Positions 27,236 to 35,099 of a DNA stretch of 55,274 nt are shown here, piece by piece (the stretch's first letter is position 1; each line of letters starts with the position of its first letter). The position numbers and the translations under genes are program-made. The notes beneath the pieces are model-generated. The model had not been told where the DNA came from, made no database searches, and was given only the letters and a program-made list of their open reading frames with translations. The DNA lies in NCBI GenBank assembly GCA_013815325.1, contig JACDGM010000011.1, positions 1 to 55,274 of the forward strand. The letters run 5' to 3'. This stretch comes from Chthoniobacterales bacterium. Lineage in GTDB: Bacteria > Verrucomicrobiota > Verrucomicrobiia > Chthoniobacterales > UBA10450.

Positions 27236-29524
27236 TTAGATCTCGTTGTCGAGCGACTTGGGAATATAGGAGCGAGTCCTATTGAGGACGACTGAGACGT
27301 TGTTCCGTTCGCTCATCAATTTGGCATAGCCGCGCTTGACGACCTCGCGGCTGCTCTTTTCGGCTTCGACCACCAACAGGAGCTTATCCATAAACGCTGC
27401 CATCCCCCAGCTCTGACTGGTGGAAGTGAGCGGAGGCATATCGAAGATGATATAATCGAAGTCACTCGCCTTGAGATTGGGCATAAGGTCAAAGAACTTC
27501 TTTAAGCCTAATTGCGCCAAGCCGCCTTGACCGTTTCCGACGCTGGCGAGATAAAGGTTCTCGGCGACAGGATCAATCGGATTGGGCGGCTGAAGCGCGG
27601 CGGTAAGCGAGTAGGCGGGCTTGCCTTTGAAGAATGGATGCACATCCCCCGGCCCGAGGTTGACATCGACGAGAAGGACCTTGCCCTCATCAGTTTCCGA
27701 AAGTGCGGCCGCCAGACCAGCGGCGAGAGTCGAGGTGCCCGCGCCCTTCGAGAAGCTGGTCACGCCTACGAGCTTCGGCTTGTGCGTCATGTGGTTGAGC
27801 TCAAAGTAAAGGCCAATGCGGTCTCGAATGGACTCGGCGTACCTCCGGATGAAGTGACCGGCGTCCCAAGGCGCAATGGTTCCCCGCTGCGAACGCACGA
27901 CGAGGCTGCCGTTATCCGATCCATTAGTCTTGGGCAGCACAAGATGACCATTCGACGAAGCATCGGGAATCGAAAGCAGAAGCGAAGTATGCAACTGCGC
28001 CTCAAGCTGGCTCGGTCTCTTGACTGTGTGGCTAAGAACCAAGTCACGCAAGAGAGCCAGGGCGAGGCCAAGCCCCAAACCGCCAACCGCAAGACCAAGG
28101 GTTAACTTATCCCGAAAGGTAGTGACCATTGCCGGCGGTGTAGGTCTTTGCACCGCGCTGATATTCGGAATCTTCGAGGGATCCAAGGCCTCATCGACAC
28201 GCGCTTTTTCCAAGGTATTCTCGAAATACTTATAGTTAGTTTCTTCCAGCTCCTTCTTGCGCTCGAGGTCCCCAATCTCCGGAGAAAGATCGGAAAGTTG
28301 GCCCATCCGGCCGCGCGTCTCCTGCACACGGCTTCTTAGAGCCTCCGTCTTCGCCTCCATCCCAGCGAGACGGGCCGATTCAGTCACTACCTCTGCCCCG
28401 CCCTCAGATCCCTTGCTGGCGGCGCGGGCCGGCAGATCAGGATATTTCTTCTCGAGCGACTCTTTGTCGTTTTGTAAATCCCGAATTTGCGTTTGAGTTA
28501 CTTGCACCATCACGCTCCCGGGCGTGTATTTGGTGAGAAGTTCGCCTTTCGACTTTTCCAACTGGGCTAAGCGGGCCACGAGGGCTTGATACTGTTGCAT
28601 AGTTCGCTCGGAGGGCTGCTCTTTAGCTGAAGCCGCTGGAGATGGCCCTTGCACGCCACCAGCGCTCGTAGTGTTTGAACCGGCACCGACACTGGCGGGA
28701 GAAGAGTCGGCCGACGGAAGAGGGAGGTGCATTTCTTTGACCCGCGCCCGCTGTTCCGCCAGATCGGCTTCAGCTGCATGCAACTGGTCTTCGGTCTTGG
28801 CGAGTTCGGCACTGAGCGTGGTGGTCCCGTCGGTCAGCGAAACTATTCCAACCTTTGCCCGAAGATTTTTCAACGCGTCTTCAGTCTGGCTCAAACGCGC
28901 CCGCACCTGATCGGTTTGTTGGGTGACAAAGTCGAATGCGCCTGCCGAACGATGCACTTCAAGATGTTTGACGAAGTAACGATTGAGCAGTTCGTTCAAA
29001 ACAAGGGGCGCCAATTCCGGATCCTTACTTTGATAAGTCACAAGGATGATGTTGCTCCCTTTCGTCGCTGTCGCCACCAATCCTGCTGAGACCGTCGCAG
29101 CCGCGGCCTCTTTCGAAGGCGCGGTCGCCGATCTGGGAAGGAGGCGTTTCGGTCCAAGTGCCTCGGCCACCTGAACCGCGAGATCCCAGCTGGTCAGAAT
29201 TGCAATTTCGGAGCCGATGATAGAGTCAGTATTTTTTGAGTTCGCAGTCGAATTGGTCGAGCCATCGATAGAATCGACCGAGCTGCGGTCAAGAACGTAG
29301 CGGACCAGCAGTCTCGCGCTGGATTCGTAATGCGGGGGAGAGAGAAAGTAGGCGGCGGCAGCGGCGATTAAACCCAGAAGGCTGAAGATGAGAATCATCT
29401 TCTTGTGCCGGAAGAGGGCGAAGAGAATATCGTTGAGACCCAAGCCAGGCGGCGGAGAAGGAGCCAGCGCCGGTCGCGGCGGAGCTTGTTGCCAGAGTGG
29501 CGCTGGCGTGATCGTGTGTTCCAT
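27236..29524 (-). CDS. Wzc/GumC-like chain-length protein with degenerate kinase domain
   Basis: Protein of 762 aa. The Wzz domain has a first transmembrane helix at about 42-61 and the second at about 474-493, with a long coiled-coil periplasmic region between (about 200-460). The cytoplasmic part resembles a bacterial tyrosine kinase/ParA ATPase, but the P-loop reads SKGAGTST (592-599): the Walker-A lysine expected before S/T is Thr. Walker A' is LLVDVN (617-622), the later Asp motif YIIFDMPPL. The usual Tyr-rich C-terminal tail is missing (it ends SYIPKSLDNEI). It probably controls chain length and export without normal autophosphorylation. Confidence 0.82.
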   Translation of the reverse strand: MEHTITPAPLWQQAPPRPALAPSPPPGLGLNDILFALFRHKKMILIFSLLGLIAAAAAYFLSPPHYESSARLLVRYVLDRSSVDSIDGSTNSTANSKNTDSIIGSEIAILTSWDLAVQVAEALGPKRLLPRSATAPSKEAAAATVSAGLVATATKGSNIILVTYQSKDPELAPLVLNELLNRYFVKHLEVHRSAGAFDFVTQQTDQVRARLSQTEDALKNLRAKVGIVSLTDGTTTLSAELAKTEDQLHAAEADLAEQRARVKEMHLPLPSADSSPASVGAGSNTTSAGGVQGPSPAASAKEQPSERTMQQYQALVARLAQLEKSKGELLTKYTPGSVMVQVTQTQIRDLQNDKESLEKKYPDLPARAASKGSEGGAEVVTESARLAGMEAKTEALRSRVQETRGRMGQLSDLSPEIGDLERKKELEETNYKYFENTLEKARVDEALDPSKIPNISAVQRPTPPAMVTTFRDKLTLGLAVGGLGLGLALALLRDLVLSHTVKRPSQLEAQLHTSLLLSIPDASSNGHLVLPKTNGSDNGSLVVRSQRGTIAPWDAGHFIRRYAESIRDRIGLYFELNHMTHKPKLVGVTSFSKGAGTSTLAAGLAAALSETDEGKVLLVDVNLGPGDVHPFFKGKPAYSLTAALQPPNPIDPVAENLYLASVGNGQGGLAQLGLKKFFDLMPNLKASDFDYIIFDMPPLTSTSQSWGMAAFMDKLLLVVEAEKSSREVVKRGYAKLMSERNNVSVVLNRTRSYIPKSLDNEI

Positions 29525-29525
29525 A

Positions 29526-30641
29526 TTAGTCGAGATGCGGGTAGAGCAGGGTACCAGCGAGCCGGTTCAACGCTGGAGGCATGTTAGCGAAAAGCATATT
29601 GTGCGCCCCCCGCAAACGATCTTTCGTCGCGGCCCACTGCCCGGAGGCGGTGTTCCATCTGACGTATCTTATCACCTCTTCGGCAGATCCCCAGCCTAAT
29701 TTAAACCTCCGCAAACCTTCGTCAGCGAGCGACGTGCGTCCGAAGTGCAAAGACTCGCAAGCGCCGCGCGCGAGGAAGCGGATCGCCTCCCACATGACAA
29801 GGTTGTTGGCCCGGAGCTCGTGCGCGGCTGGGTCTGACGCTCCGTACTTGTAAAGCGCCATGCGACCGAATCGAAAAAAAATCGCGGCGGCGACACATCG
29901 CTTTTCGAGAGTTGCCTGAACGACAAAACCAATTCCCGTGCGAATGGCCTCGTCGTAAAGATTGCGAAAAAAAGAGAACGGCTGTGGCGGGAGACCATGC
30001 TGCCGACGAGTGTGCACATGCAGGCGGTAAAAATCGCGGACTGATTGCATACTCTGAGAGACCTGCACGCTCAGCTTGCTCTTTTCCGCCTTTCGGATCG
30101 CCCGCCGCACCGGACTCGAGAAGCCCGCGAATAGGGCGTCGGGGTCTTGCATCAATTTCAAGCTATGGCTGAGATATTGGATGGCTGGATCGATCACCAT
30201 GTCGAGAGACCGTGGGTCCCGGAGCTCGAAATGTTTCCAGGCATGTTCCGAAGCCAAGGCCGATAGTATGGAAAGGACATAGCTGTTATCACCCTTCTGA
30301 AAGAGAAGCGGAGAGCAGAAGTCACTAAAGGGAAGGGACACACCGCGACGACCGGTGAAAGCACTGTTTACTTCCATCATCGGGACGAGCGCTTGCAGCT
30401 CCTGAGAGCTGGAAAAGGAGAGATAGAATGGCTTATGTCCGTAAGTCCTGGTCAGTGTTCTCGCCCACGCAGAGGAGTGAAAGAAGGTCGCCTCAGGGTG
30501 GGAAAGAACCAGTTGATCCCACTCAGAATCGAGAGACGGATCGAGGAACTTGACTTCCCCATCTGCCTTGGGAGCCGCCTTCTGGGGCCCGTTCGTTTTC
30601 GTCCCCGGCATCGCGGGAGGATATTTCACAACTGCCTTCAT
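29526..30641 (-). CDS. FemAB-type protein of exosortase/PEP-CTERM-associated polysaccharide loci
   Basis: Protein of 371 aa. It has the FemAB/GNAT arrangement seen in the PEP-CTERM-associated family: WDQLVLSHPEATFFHSSAWARTL near the start, VSLPFSDFCSPLL, then RRAIRKAEKSKLSVQV, FYRLHVHTRRQHGLPPQPFSFF and FGRTSLADEGLRRFKLGWGS. Members are thought to add an amino-acid or acyl group to a glycan or lipid-linked intermediate; no substrate is established. Only 1 bp separates its stop from the Wzc-like start. It is an independent hint, beside the VPDSG tail, that the host has an exosortase system. Confidence 0.8.
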   Translation of the reverse strand: MKAVVKYPPAMPGTKTNGPQKAAPKADGEVKFLDPSLDSEWDQLVLSHPEATFFHSSAWARTLTRTYGHKPFYLSFSSSQELQALVPMMEVNSAFTGRRGVSLPFSDFCSPLLFQKGDNSYVLSILSALASEHAWKHFELRDPRSLDMVIDPAIQYLSHSLKLMQDPDALFAGFSSPVRRAIRKAEKSKLSVQVSQSMQSVRDFYRLHVHTRRQHGLPPQPFSFFRNLYDEAIRTGIGFVVQATLEKRCVAAAIFFRFGRMALYKYGASDPAAHELRANNLVMWEAIRFLARGACESLHFGRTSLADEGLRRFKLGWGSAEEVIRYVRWNTASGQWAATKDRLRGAHNMLFANMPPALNRLAGTLLYPHLD

Positions 30642-30656
30642 TGCAGTCTCGGCTTG

Positions 30657-31799
30657 TCAGATTCGTTCTGCTCTTTTAAACGTCATGCCGACGCTAAGGC
30701 ACTCCTTTACCGCATCCGTCACCCGCTGCACCTGTGCGCCCGTCAACTCCGGAAACATAGGCAGAGAGATGAATTCGTCGCAGAGTGTCTCAGAGACCGG
30801 AAACGCTCCCGCCTGATATCCCAGGTCGCGGTAAGCCTCCTGGAGGTGGACCGGAACGGGATAATGGATGCCGCACCCGATGCCTTGCTCTTCCAACATT
30901 CGCAGCATTTCATCCCGTTCCTGCACCCGGATCGGATAGAGGTGATAAATGTGTTTACCGTAGCGCGCCTCGACTGGGCTCACGATTTCTTCCACTCCCT
31001 GAAATGCTTCATCATATTGAGAAGCGTGCGCGCGGCGCCGCTGGTTGGCCTGGTCGAGACGAGGTAACTTCACCTGAAGAACTGCCGCCTGGATGCCATC
31101 CATGCGGCAATTCCAACCGACCATCGCGTGGTGATATTTTTTACTCTGACCATGGTCGCGCAGAATTCGAATAGCCTCCTGCAACTTATTGTCGTTAGTC
31201 ACGACAGCGCCCGCCTCGCCAAATGCACCGAGATTCTTTCCCGGATAGAAACTAAAACAACCGGCGTGGCCCATCGTGCCTGCCTTGCGTCCCTTGTATT
31301 CCGTTCCGTGCGCCTGGGCCGCATCTTCGATCACATAGAGGTCATGCTCGCGCGCGAAAGCCAAGATCGGATCCATGTCTGCAGCTTGCCCAAAAAGGTG
31401 GACCGGGATAATCGCCTTCGTGCTGCTCGTGCGCGCCTCCTCAAGTAGAGCAGGCGCCATCGTATAGGTGTCTTCGTCGACGTCGACGAAGACTGGCTTG
31501 GCTCCCGTGTAAGTGATCGCCTCAGCTGTAGCCATAAAGGTGTTCGGAACCGTAATGACCTCATCGCCCGGTCCGATCCCGCAGGCCAATAAGGCCAGCC
31601 AGAGTGCCTCTGTCCCGCTGCCAAGTCCTATGGCGTATCGGGAGCCGCAGAAGCGGGCGAATTCGTTTTCGAATTGGGTCACGATCGGCCCCCCGGCAAA
31701 GGCTCCGCTATCGATGACTTCGCCGATTGCCTGATCAAACTCAGCCCGCAGCGGGGCATGCTGTGCGTTAAGATCGAGAAATGGTACTTTTTCTTGCAT
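30657..31799 (-). CDS. DegT/DnrJ/EryC1/StrS-family sugar aminotransferase (WlbC/WbpE-like)
   Basis: Protein of 380 aa from ATG 31799 (MQEKVPFLDL), the usual start of the family. The PLP-binding lysine is K188 in SFYPGKNLGAFGEAG, and LGSGTEALWLAL and EDAAQAHGTEY are also diagnostic. These enzymes transfer an amino group from glutamate to a keto sugar nucleotide. With the acetyltransferase and the oxidoreductase just upstream it forms the set that makes UDP-2,3-diacetamido-2,3-dideoxy-glucuronate, where this enzyme aminates C3. It overlaps the acetyltransferase gene by 32 bp. Confidence 0.88.
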   Translation of the reverse strand: MQEKVPFLDLNAQHAPLRAEFDQAIGEVIDSGAFAGGPIVTQFENEFARFCGSRYAIGLGSGTEALWLALLACGIGPGDEVITVPNTFMATAEAITYTGAKPVFVDVDEDTYTMAPALLEEARTSSTKAIIPVHLFGQAADMDPILAFAREHDLYVIEDAAQAHGTEYKGRKAGTMGHAGCFSFYPGKNLGAFGEAGAVVTNDNKLQEAIRILRDHGQSKKYHHAMVGWNCRMDGIQAAVLQVKLPRLDQANQRRRAHASQYDEAFQGVEEIVSPVEARYGKHIYHLYPIRVQERDEMLRMLEEQGIGCGIHYPVPVHLQEAYRDLGYQAGAFPVSETLCDEFISLPMFPELTGAQVQRVTDAVKECLSVGMTFKRAERI

Positions 31800-32292
31800 A
31801 ACTGTTACCGGAACTTCGAATGATCCTTGCCGGATTGCCAGCAACGGTGGCGCGAGCTGGCACATCCTTGGTCACGACACTTCCCGCCCCGACGAGAGCG
31901 CCTTCCCCCACCGTGATCCCTCCTAAAATGGTCGCCCCTGACCCGATGGAGGCGCGGCTTTCAATCCGCGTTTTGAGGCATTCCCAGTCTGCCTCAGTCT
32001 GGATGTTTCCATCCTCCGTAGTGGCCTTGGGAAAATGGTCGTTAATGAATGTGACCCCGTGTCCCACAAAGACCTCGTCTTCGATCGTGACACCCTCGCA
32101 TATAAACGTGTGACTCGAGATCTTGCAGCGCGCGCCGATTTTCGTGCCTTTCTGGATCTCTACAAAGGTGCCGATTCGCGTCTCGTCGCCGATCTCACAG
32201 CCATAAAGATTAACAAAGCCGCGCAGGCGCACATCACGCCCCAATTTCACATCAGGCGCAATCAACTGCGGAAGCGAAACTCCTTCGTTCAT
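31768..32292 (-). CDS. Left-handed beta-helix N-acetyltransferase (WlbB/WbpD-like)
   Basis: Protein of 174 aa built of hexapeptide repeats ([LIV]-G-x4), for example IGDETRIGTFVEI, ISSHTFICEGVTIEDEVFVGHGVTFIND and GGITVGEGALVGAGSVVTKDV. The HGVTFINDHFP loop with its His is typical of the UDP-3-amino-uronate acetyltransferase group. Length matches WbpD/WlbB. It should acetylate the 3-amino group made by the aminotransferase. The ATG overlaps the oxidoreductase stop by 4 bp (ATGA). Confidence 0.85.
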   Translation of the reverse strand: MNEGVSLPQLIAPDVKLGRDVRLRGFVNLYGCEIGDETRIGTFVEIQKGTKIGARCKISSHTFICEGVTIEDEVFVGHGVTFINDHFPKATTEDGNIQTEADWECLKTRIESRASIGSGATILGGITVGEGALVGAGSVVTKDVPARATVAGNPARIIRSSGNSYARKSTISRS

Positions 32293-33383
32293 GCCGCGGC
32301 CGAGGGATTCGACAGGACAACGATCGGCGGGATGCGCCCGGATGGAGAATCGGTTGTTTTGTCCCGCGAAAATTTAACCGGTGCGCCGTTCGCTTTCAGC
32401 GAGGTAGAAGCCGCTTCGAGGATACGAACCATCTCAAGTCCCGCCTGGCCTCCGCTCGCGGGCTCAGTCCCACTTTCGATGCAGTCGAGAAAGTGTTCAC
32501 ACTCGGTTTTGAGAGGCTCTTCTTGTTTGAGATAGGGAATATAGCTATCTCCGTAATGGTAGGAGTAGTGAAACTCAGCGAACGTATCGTAGTGTGGCGG
32601 CCCCTCGACTCGAACGTCATAGACCCGGATTTTTTCGTGGGTTTGTAGGTCGTCGTAAACGATCATGCGCCGGGTGCCGACAATCGTCATCTCCCTGACC
32701 TTTCTCGGTTCGAGCCAACTGCTTTGAATCGTGGCAAAGCGCTGCTGGCTGAAAGAGAGCGACATGTTTGTTACATCCTCTATCCCCGGGGTAACATGAG
32801 CGTTACCCGAGCAGTTCACCGAGACTGGAAATTCTCCAAGAATGTTGAGGATAATCGAGATGTCATGGGGAGCGAGATCCCAAGCTACGTTGATGTCTTG
32901 TTGAAAAAGCCCCAAGTTGAGACGCCGCGAATTAATGTAGCGGATTTGGCCAATGTCGCCGGTGCGGATAAGCTGTGTGATCTTACGCACCGGCGCAGAG
33001 TAGAGGAAGGTATGGCCGATCATTAATACCAAGCCGTTACGGTCTGCGATTTCGCACAATTCCTCGCATTCCGCGGAGGAGGAGGCCATCGGCTTTTCAA
33101 TGAAGGTGTGTTTGCCAGCCAGCAGACTTGCTTTGGCCAAAGGGAAGTGGTGCTTCACCGGGGTGGCAATGACCACGGCGTCCAGTCCGGGGATCCGGAG
33201 GAATCGCGTAAAATCAGTCAGGCCCGCAACGTCTGGATATAACCCCAGAAGATGCTTCAAGCGGCCCTCATTCAGATCACACATCGCTTTAACTTTGCAA
33301 TTCGGGAGCGCTGAAAAGTTGCGAATGAGATTCGGCCCCCAGTAGCCGCAGCCGACAATGCCGAGCGAGATTGGCGCGTTCAT
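32289..33383 (-). CDS. Gfo/Idh/MocA oxidoreductase (WlbA/WbpB-like)
   Basis: Protein of 364 aa. The start is set by the ATGA overlap with the preceding sugar transferase gene (ATG 33383), giving MNAPISLGIVGCGYWGPNLIRNF with the NAD-binding GxGxxG. EKPMASSSAECEEL and the AWDLAPHDISIIL region are family-typical. WlbA/WbpB oxidises C3 of UDP-GlcNAc-uronate and passes the 3-keto product to the aminotransferase. The UDP-GlcNAc 6-dehydrogenase (WbpA) needed upstream is not in the window. It overlaps the acetyltransferase by 4 bp. Confidence 0.85.
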   Translation of the reverse strand: MNAPISLGIVGCGYWGPNLIRNFSALPNCKVKAMCDLNEGRLKHLLGLYPDVAGLTDFTRFLRIPGLDAVVIATPVKHHFPLAKASLLAGKHTFIEKPMASSSAECEELCEIADRNGLVLMIGHTFLYSAPVRKITQLIRTGDIGQIRYINSRRLNLGLFQQDINVAWDLAPHDISIILNILGEFPVSVNCSGNAHVTPGIEDVTNMSLSFSQQRFATIQSSWLEPRKVREMTIVGTRRMIVYDDLQTHEKIRVYDVRVEGPPHYDTFAEFHYSYHYGDSYIPYLKQEEPLKTECEHFLDCIESGTEPASGGQAGLEMVRILEAASTSLKANGAPVKFSRDKTTDSPSGRIPPIVVLSNPSAAA

Positions 33384-34408
33384 ATCCGCTCGCCAAGCCT
33401 CTCGAAGCTGGGGGTATGACAAGCAACGGTTTCGCCTGAAGCCTTGCCGCTCCTTGCCCGGACGGCGTCAGAAGACTCCCGAGTTTGGCGGAGAATCGCT
33501 GGAAAGGTTTTCCAAATAATTCCCAGATCGAGCGAGAGGGACCTATTCTCCACGTAGAAAATATCCATCGCGATCATCTCGCTGAATGTTGTGCTGTTCT
33601 TACCATTAACCTGCCATAAGCCGGTGAGTCCGGGCGGCGCATTCACTCGGGCGCGGTGCTCGGGCCGATAGCGCTGATATTCAACCACCGTGCAAGGTCG
33701 CGGGCCGACGAGGCTCATGTCGCCACGAAGAACGTTGAACAATTGTGGCAGCTCATCCAGGCCCGTCGCGCGAAGAAAGCGCCCGCAGGGGATTAGACGT
33801 GGGTCCGAAGCGTCCAGTTTCGTCATCGGCGAGTCCGCCATCATTAGTTGCTCGACGTATTGCTCATGCGCGTGCGTCTCAGCGTTTACATGCATGCTCC
33901 GAAACTTGAAAATCATGAATTCCTTCCCTCGGAAACCAATCCGGCGCTGCCGGTAAAACGCCGGGCCCCGAGAAGCAACTTTTATCAAACCTGTAACCAG
34001 CGCCATCAGCGGTAGCCAAATCGGGGCCGTGCAGAGCAGAATTCCGAGATCCACAACTCGCTTCGATCGAGGGAGCCGGGTCTCGAAGACCAGCATGGCT
34101 GCAGCTCCGGCACCGTTGTTCGAAGGAGTATCCGAACCGTCCGCGAAACCCGATGCGCCCGGCGTTGCTACCCCATCATTCTCGCGCTCGGCTCGGAAAT
34201 GCTTGAGGACAGCTTCTTGAAGAATAACCGGAACCTTGGTTTCAGTGATTTCTGCTACGCTGCTCGGCGCTCTTATTTCGCCTGCCGAGACGGCGTCGAA
34301 TTCGCGAGGGCGGAGTGCCAGAACCCGGAGCGCACCGCGCCATCGAGGCAAGCGACCGCCCGTGGTCGATTGCCCCGATTTGGAGGCAAGACGTGATTTC
34401 TTTATCAT
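33380..34408 (-). CDS. Polyprenyl-phosphate phosphoglycosyl transferase (initiating sugar transferase)
   Basis: Protein of 342 aa. Residues about 120-325 are a bacterial sugar transferase domain: RSKRVVDLGILLCTAPIWLPLMALV membrane segment, FYRQRRIGFRGKEFMIFKFRSM, then GLDELPQLFNVLRGDMSLVGPRP and GLTGLWQVNGKN. This is the monotopic catalytic core found in PglC and WcaJ, which moves a sugar-phosphate to undecaprenyl phosphate, the first step of repeat-unit assembly. The ~110-residue N-terminal part lacks the four helices of WcaJ and is of unknown role. It is the first gene of the 34-kb unidirectional locus. Confidence 0.88.
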   Translation of the reverse strand: MIKKSRLASKSGQSTTGGRLPRWRGALRVLALRPREFDAVSAGEIRAPSSVAEITETKVPVILQEAVLKHFRAERENDGVATPGASGFADGSDTPSNNGAGAAAMLVFETRLPRSKRVVDLGILLCTAPIWLPLMALVTGLIKVASRGPAFYRQRRIGFRGKEFMIFKFRSMHVNAETHAHEQYVEQLMMADSPMTKLDASDPRLIPCGRFLRATGLDELPQLFNVLRGDMSLVGPRPCTVVEYQRYRPEHRARVNAPPGLTGLWQVNGKNSTTFSEMIAMDIFYVENRSLSLDLGIIWKTFPAILRQTRESSDAVRARSGKASGETVACHTPSFERLGERI

Positions 34409-35099
34409 TTTTTGTTACTCGAACCAGCCTTTGTTCAGGACCGGTATAATTTCCAGATTTAATAGAAACTCTATTTCGATCTGTATTGTCAACACAATCC
34501 GAGTAGTCAGAGCCGAACGGAAGCAATCTCCGCACCGCGTGGTGCAACAACTTCTTCTCACGTCACGTGCTGTCCTCGGCGGTCGCTCTGCATGCTGGTT
34601 CTTTTAGAGGCGGGGACTGAGATTTTCATTTTATGCGCAGGGGCAGCCAGCAAGGACGAACCGAAGGGGAGTTGCGTATATACCGCATAATCGGACCTCT
34701 AACCAGCTATGGACTGGGAATTTTCGTTACACTTGTGTTACGCGTATGGCTTCACGAATGCAGCGAGCCTCATTTGACGGAGCGCACCTGACATTATTCG
34801 TTACCGAGCGGTTTGGATTTTTCCGAGAAGCCGCGCGACGCAGAGTTGGCGTCGTTAGAGCGCTGAAGGCCCCGACTTCTTGACAACGCAGCGGGATTTC
34901 CGCTCCGCTCCAATCAGCCGACTGACGACCTGCTCCAAATTTGACGCTTCAACGCGCACGAGGAGGACGCAAAGCCAGTCGCATCAGCGCCAGCATCGAC
35001 TCCCACGCCAATGAAGATGCTGCCTCTTGTTTGCCCTACCAAGAGGGCAGTCCAATCGGCCGACGGGCACGGAGGAGCCGGCCGGTGCAAATCGAAATC
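34409..35099. other. 691-bp intergenic region between the polysaccharide locus and ftsZ
   Basis: There is no convincing gene in either strand. A minus-strand TTGACA (complement of 34488-34493) lies upstream of the first polysaccharide gene and may be a -35 element, but no -10 sits at the expected 17 bp, so a promoter is only suspected. TTAGAGG (34605-34611) is matched by CCTCTAA (34696-34702). The block separates two regions that differ in base composition and in content of the GCCTAACGA motif. Confidence 0.5.
35020..35050 (-). terminator. Candidate terminator after ftsZ
   Basis: Fifty bases after the ftsZ stop the minus strand can form CTGC-C-CTCTTG with CAAGAG-GCAG (10 bp, one bulged C) around a 10-nt loop. 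Downstream bases are only mildly T-rich (CATCTTCATT). This is the first strong hairpin after the last dcw gene. Confidence 0.35.

Noticed and set aside
34441-34493. Full sigma-70 promoter for the polysaccharide locus
   Set aside because: A TTGACA is present on the minus strand, but no acceptable -10 is found at 16-18 bp; the nearby TATAAT is on the plus strand without a -35.
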